From assembly GCA_028820215.1 (NCBI GenBank), contig JAPPKD010000221.1, positions 15,397-28,352 of the forward strand: a DNA stretch of 12,956 nt, in the 5' to 3' direction. Shown here one piece after another: positions 1-5,263 of the stretch (position 1 is the stretch's first letter; the number at the start of each line of letters is the position of its first letter). This DNA is from Spirochaetaceae bacterium (GTDB taxonomy: Bacteria; Spirochaetota; Spirochaetia; SZUA-6; Bin103). Under the pieces are notes generated by a model. The model was not told where the DNA came from. It did not search any database and saw only the letters and a list, made by a program, of their open reading frames with translations. Position numbers and translations under genes: made by a program.

Positions 1-110
1 AAACCCCCCCGGCCGGGGGGGGGGGTTGTTCCCCCCCCCCCCCCCCGGGGGGCACCACCAACCCCCGGCGCGGGGGGGGCCCGGGCAGGGAGGGTGTCCC
101 CATGAGATAG
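1..110. repeat. G/C homopolymer-rich low-complexity stretch
   Basis: The stretch contains runs of C7 (4-10), G11 (15-25), C16 (31-46), G6 (47-52), C5 (62-66) and G8 (72-79), with few other bases. No coding potential, promoter or RNA structure can be supported. Homopolymers of this density are typical of low-quality contig ends, so an assembly or sequencing artefact is the most likely explanation. A genuine G-tract region cannot be excluded. Confidence 0.7.
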
Positions 111-153
111 CACCGCAGTGCGCGCTTCGACAACCCAACCAACCAACGACCAC

Positions 154-158
154 AGGAG
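154..158 (+). promoter_or_regulatory. Shine-Dalgarno site that fixes the start of the repeat protein
   Basis: AGGAG lies 10 bases before the ATG at 169. An in-frame GTG at 118 would extend the protein by 17 polar residues in front of the signal peptide and has no such site before it. The ATG at 169 is therefore the better start. Confidence 0.75.
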
Positions 159-168
159 AAAAGAAACG

Positions 169-1446
169 ATGAGACGATCGAAGATCGCGCTATGCTCGGC
201 GATCGCGGCCGTGCTGATGGTCGGCATCGCGCTGCCAGCGGCCGCACACACCGAAACGTCGTGCACGAAGTACCGGTCAGTGACGACGTGTACACACGAC
301 GACCCAAGCCAAGCTTCCCTATGCTATGACGATGAGGATTGGCCAGGGTGTTCGTGCTCAACGACGCGGCAAAGGTATCAGGACATGTGCCCGGTGGGTA
401 CGCACTCGCACAACGTTAGCACCTCGGTGCGCTGCTGGGATGGCAGCCGGGCGTATGGGACCGGCCGGACCCTTCGCCTAGCACGGGAAGCTGCGGAAGC
501 GAATTGCCCGACGTCCTATACGGAGACGGTATTCTGCGGCGACGGCAGCCAGCAGACGGCGACCGCTGGCACACGCGCCGATGCGCAAGCCGCTGCGCGC
601 AGGAAGTGCCCGACTTACACCGAGACGGTGACCTGTTGGAATGACACTGAGCGGACGGCGACCGGAGTTACCGTAGCCCATGCACGGAGCCTTGCGAATG
701 CGAAGTGCCCGCCACGCTTTCCCGTGACGGTGACCTGTTGGGATAAGACTACGCGGACGGCGACCAGTTCTACCGAGGAAGGTGCAAGGCGCGTCGCGCT
801 GTTGAAGTGCCCGCCATCCTTTAAGCGTACGGTGACCTGTCCCGACGGTAAAACGCAGCGGACGGGGATCGCAGGTAGCCCTGTGGCCGCAGTGCAAGCA
901 GCAGAGGCGCAATGCCCGTATGAAGCGACGGTAAGCTGTTGGGATAACACTAAACGGACGGCGACCGCTACAGGTAGCGTCGAGGCCGCACGGACCGCCG
1001 CGCTAGCCCTGTGCCCGCCACGCGTTCCCGCGACAGTGACCTGTTGGGATAAGACTACGCGGACGGCGACCGCTGGCTCAGTTGAAGCCGCTCAAGACGC
1101 AGCCAGTGCTAATTGTCCGCCGGTCCCGCCGCCATCCCGAGCCGCATTCTGCGACAATCCTACCTCGGGTAGCGGCGCTGATTGCGATGTTCCGGATTCC
1201 ATCTGGAGGTCGTCGATCAGGAGGTCGGACGGGAGGGAGACGCCACAGCTTTGCACATGCAATTGTCCTCAGTGCGCCGGCGTGGACCTGTTCGGCGGAA
1301 TTGATGGCACGCGAATGAGCCGGAGCAGGTGCATAAAGCTGTTGCTCGATGTGAATGCCCATATCGTCAGAGCGTGTAGCGGGCAGTCCCTTCCTAGACC
1401 GTGCATGGCATACAATAGCGGTGGTAAGTGTATCAGATCCGCATAG
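169..1446 (+). CDS. Secreted cysteine-rich protein with seven ~34-residue repeats, unknown function
   Basis: This 425-residue protein starts at an ATG with a good ribosome binding site. Residues 1-26 form a Sec-type signal peptide: RRSK, a hydrophobic core, then a PAAA cleavage region before His27. Residues 27-80 are Cys-rich. From about residue 83 to 318 the protein is seven tandem repeats, each opening with a Cys (89, 123, 156, 190, 224, 257, 292) and closing with a Cys followed by Pro (113, 147, 180, 214, 249, 282, 316). The two Cys of a repeat are always 24-25 residues apart. A consensus repeat reads TVTCWDxTxRTATA, then an Ala-rich stretch predicted to be helical, then CPP. Each unit thus looks like a beta hairpin plus helix closed by a disulfide, which is an inference. 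Residues 328-421 form a second Cys-rich tail. I recognise no named family and no catalytic motif. It probably acts in the periplasm or outside the cell. It is the only clear plus-strand gene and has no operon partner. Confidence 0.85.
   Translation: MRRSKIALCSAIAAVLMVGIALPAAAHTETSCTKYRSVTTCTHDDPSQASLCYDDEDWPGCSCSTTRQRYQDMCPVGTHSHNVSTSVRCWDGSRAYGTGRTLRLAREAAEANCPTSYTETVFCGDGSQQTATAGTRADAQAAARRKCPTYTETVTCWNDTERTATGVTVAHARSLANAKCPPRFPVTVTCWDKTTRTATSSTEEGARRVALLKCPPSFKRTVTCPDGKTQRTGIAGSPVAAVQAAEAQCPYEATVSCWDNTKRTATATGSVEAARTAALALCPPRVPATVTCWDKTTRTATAGSVEAAQDAASANCPPVPPPSRAAFCDNPTSGSGADCDVPDSIWRSSIRRSDGRETPQLCTCNCPQCAGVDLFGGIDGTRMSRSRCIKLLLDVNAHIVRACSGQSLPRPCMAYNSGGKCIRSA
730..765 (+). repeat. 36-bp exact direct repeat, copy 1 (inside the repeat protein gene)
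   Basis: This stretch is identical to 1036-1071. It encodes the Cys-Trp-Asp segment of the fourth repeat (VTCWDKTTRTAT). A related but diverged copy begins near 628. Identity at silent positions points to recent duplication or gene conversion between repeat units. Confidence 0.85.
1036..1071 (+). repeat. 36-bp exact direct repeat, copy 2
   Basis: Second copy of 730-765, encoding the same segment of the seventh protein repeat. The two copies are three repeat units apart. Confidence 0.85.
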
Positions 1447-1622
1447 CGCGGCCGGAAGAGGACGGGGTTACAGCCCATGTGCTGGTGGCCATCGGGCGGT
1501 TTCGGTAGAGTCGAGGAGAGGCGCGTTCTGCCGTAGGTGGAGGGAGTAGCCGTTGCCGGCGGCTTTCGCCCGTGCCGGTGCCTCAGTCTCCACCGTAGCC
1601 AGGTTTCCTCTCCCCGCTCATC
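1447..1622 (-). other. Probable 3' part of a group II intron (domain VI region)
   Basis: This stretch lies directly downstream, on the minus strand, of domain V. It contains nested inverted repeats: outer arms GGTGGA/TCCACC and, within them, CCGGC/GCCGG capped by GGC-GAAA-GCC. In group II introns domain VI follows domain V, so this is where it should be. I cannot place the exact 3' splice junction; it lies somewhere between about 1450 and 1540. An open frame on the minus strand here gives an Arg-rich translation that I take to be non-coding. No other gene is visible between 1447 and 1665. Confidence 0.5.
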
Positions 1623-1657
1623 GAACCCGGCGTGCCGATTTCCGGCACCGGGCTCTC
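1623..1657 (-). ncRNA. Group II intron domain V
   Basis: Read on the minus strand, this forms the catalytic hairpin of a group II intron. The lower stem is GAGCCCGG paired with CCGGGTTC, including the AGC triad with its G-U pair. A two-base CG bulge follows, then an upper stem TGCCG/CGGCA closed by a GAAA-type loop. The hairpin begins 8-10 bases after the stop codon of the maturase remnant, the expected position. The core pairings look intact although the protein gene is broken. Length is 33-34 bases, as usual for this domain. Confidence 0.8.
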
Positions 1658-1665
1658 GGACAAGA

Positions 1666-2120
1666 TCATGCCTTCGCCCACGGAAAGCGTGCCGGGCGCA
1701 GGGCAAGACGAGTGAGGCCATGGTGATTCCAAAGCCGCTCATCCGAGAAGCGCACGTACTTCCCGGTCCGTACCTTGTGCTTGCGGCACAGCCACCGGCG
1801 CAGCCGCCGGGTCGCATGCTGGTCAACGGCGCGGTAGGCCGGACTGACTTGCCCCGACTGGAAGTAGTTCGCCCACCCGGTGATCACCCAGTTCAGACGT
1901 TTCACTACTGTTGCCGCGTCAAGCAGTCCATACCTGCAATCCGTCAACTCGCTGATCCTGCGGCACACGCTCACTACGCTGGTCCGACTCGGGCGCGTGC
2001 CGATGTAGGCATGGCATGCCCCGTGGTCGGTTGGTAGTTGCGTCCGATGCGGTACTCAAGAAACTCCAACGGTTCCTCGGGCACCCGCATGGCCCGCATG
2101 CTGCGGGATCTAGCCCAAGT
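1666..2120 (-). pseudogene. Group II intron reverse transcriptase/maturase, C-terminal remnant (truncated and frameshifted)
   Basis: Minus-strand translation gives the maturase (domain X/GIIM) end of an intron-encoded protein. Landmarks are VPEEPLEFLEYRIGR, then YIGTRPSRTSV, then LNWVITGWANYFQSG, then a basic RRLRRWLCRKHK segment and a terminal FPWAKA. Only about 150 residues remain, whereas intact proteins run to roughly 400-500. All reverse transcriptase motifs, including the catalytic YADD box, are missing. The reading frame is broken at 2008-2017, where GGCAT occurs twice in tandem. Removing one copy restores TGHAYIGTRPSR across the break. The 5' limit is an in-frame stop at 2121-2123, beyond which similarity ends. 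The element cannot encode a working protein; at most its RNA could be spliced with help from another maturase. Confidence 0.85.
2008..2017. repeat. 5-bp tandem duplication causing the maturase frameshift
   Basis: GGCAT is repeated in tandem. The duplication adds five bases and shifts the minus-strand frame between the TGHA and YIGT segments. Deleting one unit rejoins a continuous maturase reading frame. Confidence 0.8.
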
Positions 2121-2330
2121 TTAACACGAACGGGGGCGATTTCGCGGGGTTGAAGTGATTTCCGCGAATCTATGAGGGTCTCTGCCTCCAAAACGGCTGA
2201 ATTCTCCAAAGTAGTGCCATACGGGCGTCATCCGACCCATTGACCATCCCATTGCCGGGCCTCTACCTTCTGCTCAGCCATGTTCGTGCACGTGAGCGTG
2301 GGCGCGGTAATCGATGGCCTTGTTTGCGCG
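2121..2330. other. Gene-free stretch with short phased direct repeats, possible transposon end
   Basis: No convincing gene is present between the maturase remnant and the end of the AAA_25 gene. The stretch holds pairs of short direct repeats: GATTTC/CGCG motifs about 19 bp apart near 2138-2166, CTCCAAA at 2186 and 2204 (18 bp apart), and CCCATTG at 2236 and 2248 (12 bp apart). Phased short repeats are typical of transposase binding sites at the ends of Mu/Tn7/Tn5053-type elements, and this lies just outside the transposition module. The assignment is an inference; no matching opposite end is visible in the window. Confidence 0.4.
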
Positions 2331-3347
2331 CTAATCAGTGGAGTTCCGGGTACCGTTCCCGGGCGACGTAGAGGGGACGGGAACGGAAGCGTCAGGCTGA
2401 TCGGCGAGTCGGTAGCCGGCAGCGGACTTGACGAGAACGCCTTGGCGGCATAGCGCCGCAAGGCGGCGGTAGAGCGTGGCGTTGCGGACGCGGCAGCGGG
2501 AGCGCAGGGCGGCGACCGACAGCGAACCGGAGCAGGCGTCGGCGAGGGCGGTGACGATGCGCTCATCGAGCGGCGGCGAGGCACCCGTGAGCGGTGGCGG
2601 CCGATCACTGACGGCCAGCGCCACCGCATCATCGTCGGCGCGCAGGGCGAGCGGGATCGGCGCCGGCGGTGGCGCGGCACGGTGCTCGACGGTGAGGGTG
2701 AGCGAATCGTCGCGGCGGCGCAGATAGAGGTTGCAGTCGCCCCAGGCGTGAAACTCCGAGGAGCCGCGCAGCGCTTGGCCGTCGCGCAGCCGATGGGCGG
2801 CCTTCCTGGCGTGATGCACGACCACGACGGCGAGCTGATGGCGGCGCTGCAGTTCGCGCAGATAGGCGAGCAACGGGGCGACTTCACCGCTGGAGTTCTC
2901 GTCGACGCGGTGCAGGCGCACGAACGGGTCGAGGATGAGCAGCCGTGGCTTGAGCGCCGCCACGGTGTGCGTGAGGCTGGCGCGGTCGGCACTCAGGTCC
3001 AACCGCAACGTGGCGGCGGTGATGACCTGGATGTCCAGATCGCGCAGCGCCACGCCGGCGGTGGCGCAGATGCCGTCGAGGCGTTGCCGCACGACCGCCG
3101 GAGCGTCCTCCGCGGCGTACAGCAACACCCGACCGGGGCGCGAGACGGCGAAGCGGCGCAGGCACGGTGTGCCGGCCGCCACGGCGACGGCAAGTTCGAG
3201 CGCCATGAATGACTTGCAGGTTTTCGGCTCGCCGCCGAGGATGCCGACTGCCTGCTCGGCCCACAGATCGGTGACCAGCCAGCGCTGCTGGGCGGGGCGG
3301 GAGGCCAGGCGGTGGGCCGGCTCGACGGGCAGCAGACTCACGGCCAC
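2331..3347 (-). CDS. RecA-like AAA_25 family ATPase with C-terminal winged helix, transposon-associated
   Basis: This 338-residue P-loop ATPase has a Walker A at residues 38-46 (GGEPKTCKS, with Cys44 where Gly is usual) and a Walker B at RLLILDPF. A VVVHHARK segment follows, as in RepA/AAA_25 ATPases of the RecA/DnaB fold. Residues about 262-320 (LDERIVTALADA to GYRLAD) look like a winged helix, so DNA binding is likely. It follows the ExeA/TniB-like gene and overlaps its end. The GTG at 3347 is listed, but an in-frame GTG at 3341 forms a 4-bp GTGA overlap with the upstream stop and may be the real start through translational coupling. Proteins of this type commonly sit third in transposase/ATPase/ATPase cassettes, as I recall, and often carry Cys in the P-loop. 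The role, perhaps target choice or strand remodelling, is unproven. Confidence 0.8.
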   Translation of the reverse strand: MAVSLLPVEPAHRLASRPAQQRWLVTDLWAEQAVGILGGEPKTCKSFMALELAVAVAAGTPCLRRFAVSRPGRVLLYAAEDAPAVVRQRLDGICATAGVALRDLDIQVITAATLRLDLSADRASLTHTVAALKPRLLILDPFVRLHRVDENSSGEVAPLLAYLRELQRRHQLAVVVVHHARKAAHRLRDGQALRGSSEFHAWGDCNLYLRRRDDSLTLTVEHRAAPPPAPIPLALRADDDAVALAVSDRPPPLTGASPPLDERIVTALADACSGSLSVAALRSRCRVRNATLYRRLAALCRQGVLVKSAAGYRLADQPDASVPVPSTSPGNGTRNSTD

Positions 3348-4183
3348 CGTCCGGCGCCGCCGGGGGCGGCGGGAGTGGGCGTGGAGAAGGTCTCCAGGAA
3401 CAGCTTCTCATCGAGACGCTCCAGTTCGCGGTGCGCGGCGACAGCCAGCAACTCGCCGGCCATGTTCATCAGGGTGCGGTAGTTGCCGGCGGCGTGATCG
3501 CACAGGGTCGCGCACAGTTCGGGGGTCATCAGATGCGCGCCGCCGCCGGCGCGTTCGAGCGCGTGGCGCAGGCATTCGTGCAGTTCCTCGGAACTGGCGC
3601 GCGGCATGCTCAGGCGCACCCGGATACGGCTTTCCAGCGGCAACAGCTCCTCGGCGTCCAGGCGCCGCAGCAGCCGCTGGTCACCGGCGAGGATGACGGT
3701 GAGCAACAGGTGGGAGTCCAGCCGCGCCGAGCACAACAGGCGCAGTTCGCTCAACACCGCCGACGCCGTCTCCTGGGCTTCGTCGACGACCAGGACGGGG
3801 CGCACCAAGGCCGAGTCGATGTGGGTCTGCCAGCGGTGGCGCAGGACCTTGGCGCCGGCCCACCGATTGTGCGGGTGCAACTCGACGCCGAACAGGTCGC
3901 CCATCTCCCGGTAGAAATCGTGCAGCCCGGCCTGCGGGCGAGACAGCACCCCGACCGTGAGGTCCCGCTGGGATTGTAGCCGTTGGGTCAGGATGCGCAG
4001 CGCAGCCGACTTGCCGCTGCCGGGATGGCCGCTGACCAGCGCAAAGCCGCCTTCCCCGGACAGTTGCTCCACGCGCCAGCAGAACGAATCGACCGCAGCG
4101 CTGTGGTACAGGGCCTCCACCGGCACGTCGGGGGCGAACGGGTTCCACTTCAGACCGTACAGCGACAGCAGGGTTCGGTTCAT
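3338..4183 (-). CDS. ExeA/TniB-like AAA ATPase (AAA_22), transposition helper
   Basis: This 281-residue AAA+ ATPase opens with LYGLKWNPFAPDVP, a start typical of the ExeA-like family. Walker A is at residues 52-59 (GHPGSGKS), Walker B with DEAQE at 131-138, sensor-1-like LAGD at 165-168, and an ESRIRVRL segment with candidate arginine-finger residues at 184-191. MuB, TniB and IstB are related ATPases that bind target DNA and activate a DDE transposase, and this gene sits where such a partner is expected. AAGGAG lies about 8 bases before the ATG, and that ATG overlaps the stop of the upstream gene remnant as ATGA. A longer frame reaching back to 4426 is open but non-homologous at its N-terminus. 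Both key motifs are intact, so the protein may be active although its transposase gene is lost. Confidence 0.85.
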   Translation of the reverse strand: MNRTLLSLYGLKWNPFAPDVPVEALYHSAAVDSFCWRVEQLSGEGGFALVSGHPGSGKSAALRILTQRLQSQRDLTVGVLSRPQAGLHDFYREMGDLFGVELHPHNRWAGAKVLRHRWQTHIDSALVRPVLVVDEAQETASAVLSELRLLCSARLDSHLLLTVILAGDQRLLRRLDAEELLPLESRIRVRLSMPRASSEELHECLRHALERAGGGAHLMTPELCATLCDHAAGNYRTLMNMAGELLAVAAHRELERLDEKLFLETFSTPTPAAPGGAGRWP

Positions 4184-4368
4184 CGGGTGTCTCCTTCGTC
4201 TTTGGGCAGGTAGGCTGGCGGCAGGCCGCTGGCGGCCCGCTCGGCGATCAGCTTGCTCAGCAGCGGCGCCATGCCCCCAGCCGGAGCCGTGGCCGGCAGC
4301 GCATCGCCGATCGGCTCCAGGGTGCGCCTGAGGCCGCTGGCGTTGCCGGCCTTGTCCTGGCTGTTCCG
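4180..4368 (-). pseudogene. C-terminal remnant of an upstream gene, probably the element's DDE transposase
   Basis: The minus strand holds a 62-codon open tail after an in-frame TGA at 4369-4371. It ends in a stop that overlaps the ATPase start as ATGA. The tail contains GGMAPLLSKLIAERAASGL and ends YLPKDEGDTR. The overlap shows that it was translated together with the ATPase. In cassettes of this kind the preceding gene encodes a Mu/TniA-type transposase, and I recall similar 'LLxKLIAE...LPPAYLPK' tails there. No catalytic DDE residues remain. Identity as a transposase is therefore inferred from position and tail only. Confidence 0.5.
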
Positions 4369-4385
4369 TCAAGCGGCCAGGCAAC
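4342..4385. repeat. Imperfect inverted repeat at the break of the transposase remnant
   Basis: GTTGCCGGCC (4342-4351) pairs with GGCCAGGCAAC (4375-4385) with one bulged base. The inner segment TTGTCCTGGC (4352-4361) can pair with the same right arm. The repeat straddles the position where the transposase reading frame is interrupted. It could be a rearrangement scar or chance in GC-rich DNA. Confidence 0.35.
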
Positions 4386-4478
4386 TGATGGAGGACTCGT
4401 TCGAGGCGATCTGCAGCCACCTCCATTAGCTTGCCGAGCAGGTAGACGAGTAGACCTCTGCCGGCGAAAGACCGCTGG

Positions 4479-4907
4479 TCAGCGCGGCAGAAGCCTCCGC
4501 AGGGCTTCAGTCTTCCTCAGAGACTCGAGGTGGAGGTTGTTGAGATACTCCTCGCGGGTTATGCACTCCTCGAGGGTCGGCGCGAAAGTTCCTGGTGGGC
4601 ACAACGGCCACTGTGACGGCCGCTGCGGATCGGGCGGCCACTCCGGCCATGGCGGCGGTGGGCACTCAAAGCCAGGCATCTTCAACACCTGGGTTCCTGG
4701 GCAGAAACGAGAGGGGTCAGGCGGGAAGGAGAACGAATTGTCGTCGTCCTGCTCAGCCTCCAAAGCCGCGGCGATTTGCTCCAAGACTGAGGTCATGCGC
4801 TCAACGGCCGCGGTCAGCTTGGCCAGCTCGGCCGCGACTGGATCAGGCTCGGCCCGAGTCGACACAGAGACGACCACCAGCGCCGCCACAACTCCTGTCA
4901 GTTTCAA
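4479..4907 (-). CDS. Small secreted coiled-coil and proline-rich protein, unknown function
   Basis: This 142-residue protein has an N-terminal signal peptide (MKLTGVVAALVVVSVSTRA) with likely cleavage before EPDP. No lipobox Cys is present. Residues about 22-52 are a heptad-like helix (AAELAKLTAAVERMTSVLEQ and on) suited to a coiled coil. A short acidic linker and a Pro/Trp-rich segment with four Cys (residues about 68-115) follow, then a basic C-terminus. The start is a TTG that overlaps the stop of the preceding gene as TTGA, with GAGG seven bases upstream, so the two genes are translationally coupled. Similar small exported proteins are common in mobile regions, but I recognise no family and assign no function. 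The 4372-4478 stretch after it shows nothing beyond a weak hairpin at the stop codon. Confidence 0.65.
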   Translation of the reverse strand: MKLTGVVAALVVVSVSTRAEPDPVAAELAKLTAAVERMTSVLEQIAAALEAEQDDDNSFSFPPDPSRFCPGTQVLKMPGFECPPPPWPEWPPDPQRPSQWPLCPPGTFAPTLEECITREEYLNNLHLESLRKTEALRRLLPR

Positions 4908-5146
4908 CTGACTGCCTCCTCGTGACGCCAGCGCGCCACCGCTGCCTTCTTGGCGATCTCGCGTCGCCGCTCCGGTGTGAGGTTCTCGCGCCGCGCCTCT
5001 CCGCCCTTCCGGCCGTCCGCCTGACGGCCAGGGTCAGGATCGGCGACGTACGTCTCCTCGACCTCGCCCGTCAGCAGCTTGGCGACGTGCAACGCGTTGG
5101 CCAGCGGGTCGGCCGGACGCCTCTCTCCGTGTGGTCCTGTCGGCAT
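4904..5146 (-). CDS. Small basic KGG-motif protein, probable nucleic-acid binding
   Basis: This 80-residue protein starts at an ATG with AGGAG eight bases upstream. Its C-terminal half contains DGRKGGEARRENLTPERRRE followed by IAKKAAVARW. This is the KGG...LTPE...AKKAA.ARW pattern seen in many small histone-like or plasmid/phage-associated proteins. The pattern suggests a basic helical DNA-binding tail, but the molecular role is not established. Residues 1-45 are acidic and polar. The gene is first in a two-gene unit with the secreted protein and is preceded by a perfect palindrome and a consensus -35 box, so it may be regulated, possibly by itself. Confidence 0.7.
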   Translation of the reverse strand: MPTGPHGERRPADPLANALHVAKLLTGEVEETYVADPDPGRQADGRKGGEARRENLTPERRREIAKKAAVARWRHEEAVS

Positions 5147-5160
5147 TGTCGACTCCTTTT

Positions 5161-5180
5161 TGGTACCGGCTCCGGTACCA
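5161..5180. promoter_or_regulatory. Perfect 9-2-9 palindrome, candidate operator
   Basis: Arms TGGTACCGG and CCGGTACCA flank a CT spacer with no mismatch. The site ends about 6 bases upstream of the Shine-Dalgarno of the KGG-protein gene and covers the -10 position predicted from the -35 box at 5196-5201. A dimeric repressor bound here would block transcription. It lacks a U-tract, so it is not a standard terminator. Confidence 0.6.
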
Positions 5181-5195
5181 CGGATCAGCCGGCCC

Positions 5196-5201
5196 TGTCA
5201 A
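5196..5201 (-). promoter_or_regulatory. Consensus -35 box (TTGACA) upstream of the KGG-protein gene
   Basis: A perfect TTGACA is read on the minus strand. With a 17-18 base spacer the -10 falls inside the palindrome as GTACCG or TACCGG, a poor match. The promoter may need an activator, or may use a different -10. Confidence 0.4.
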
Positions 5202-5221
5202 AAGTAAACTGATGCACTACC

Positions 5222-5243
5222 GGCCGCCGGGAGCCGGCTGGCC
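5222..5243 (-). terminator. Strong GC hairpin after the catabolic cluster, possible terminator
   Basis: Minus-strand arms GGCCAGCCGG and CCGGCGGCC pair over nine bases with one bulged A and a CTC loop. The hairpin begins 21 bases after the stop of the sialidase-like gene. The first T-rich stretch comes only about 13 bases later, so intrinsic termination is uncertain. Confidence 0.35.
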
Positions 5244-5263
5244 ACAGGCGCTTCGACGGGCCC

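Noticed and set aside
1269..1826. 185-codon minus-strand frame across the intron end and the tail of the repeat protein
   Set aside because: It covers domain V and the presumed domain VI and overlaps the plus-strand gene. Its Arg/Pro-rich translation is a by-product of structured intron RNA.
2093..2107. Hairpin CCCGCA-TGC-TGCGGG near the 5' edge of the maturase remnant
   Set aside because: It lies within former coding sequence and lacks a U-tract, so chance in GC-rich DNA is the simplest explanation.
4184..4426. N-terminal extension of the ExeA/TniB-like ATPase to 4426
   Set aside because: The extension shows no family similarity, and the ATG at 4183 has a good ribosome binding site and the ATGA overlap.
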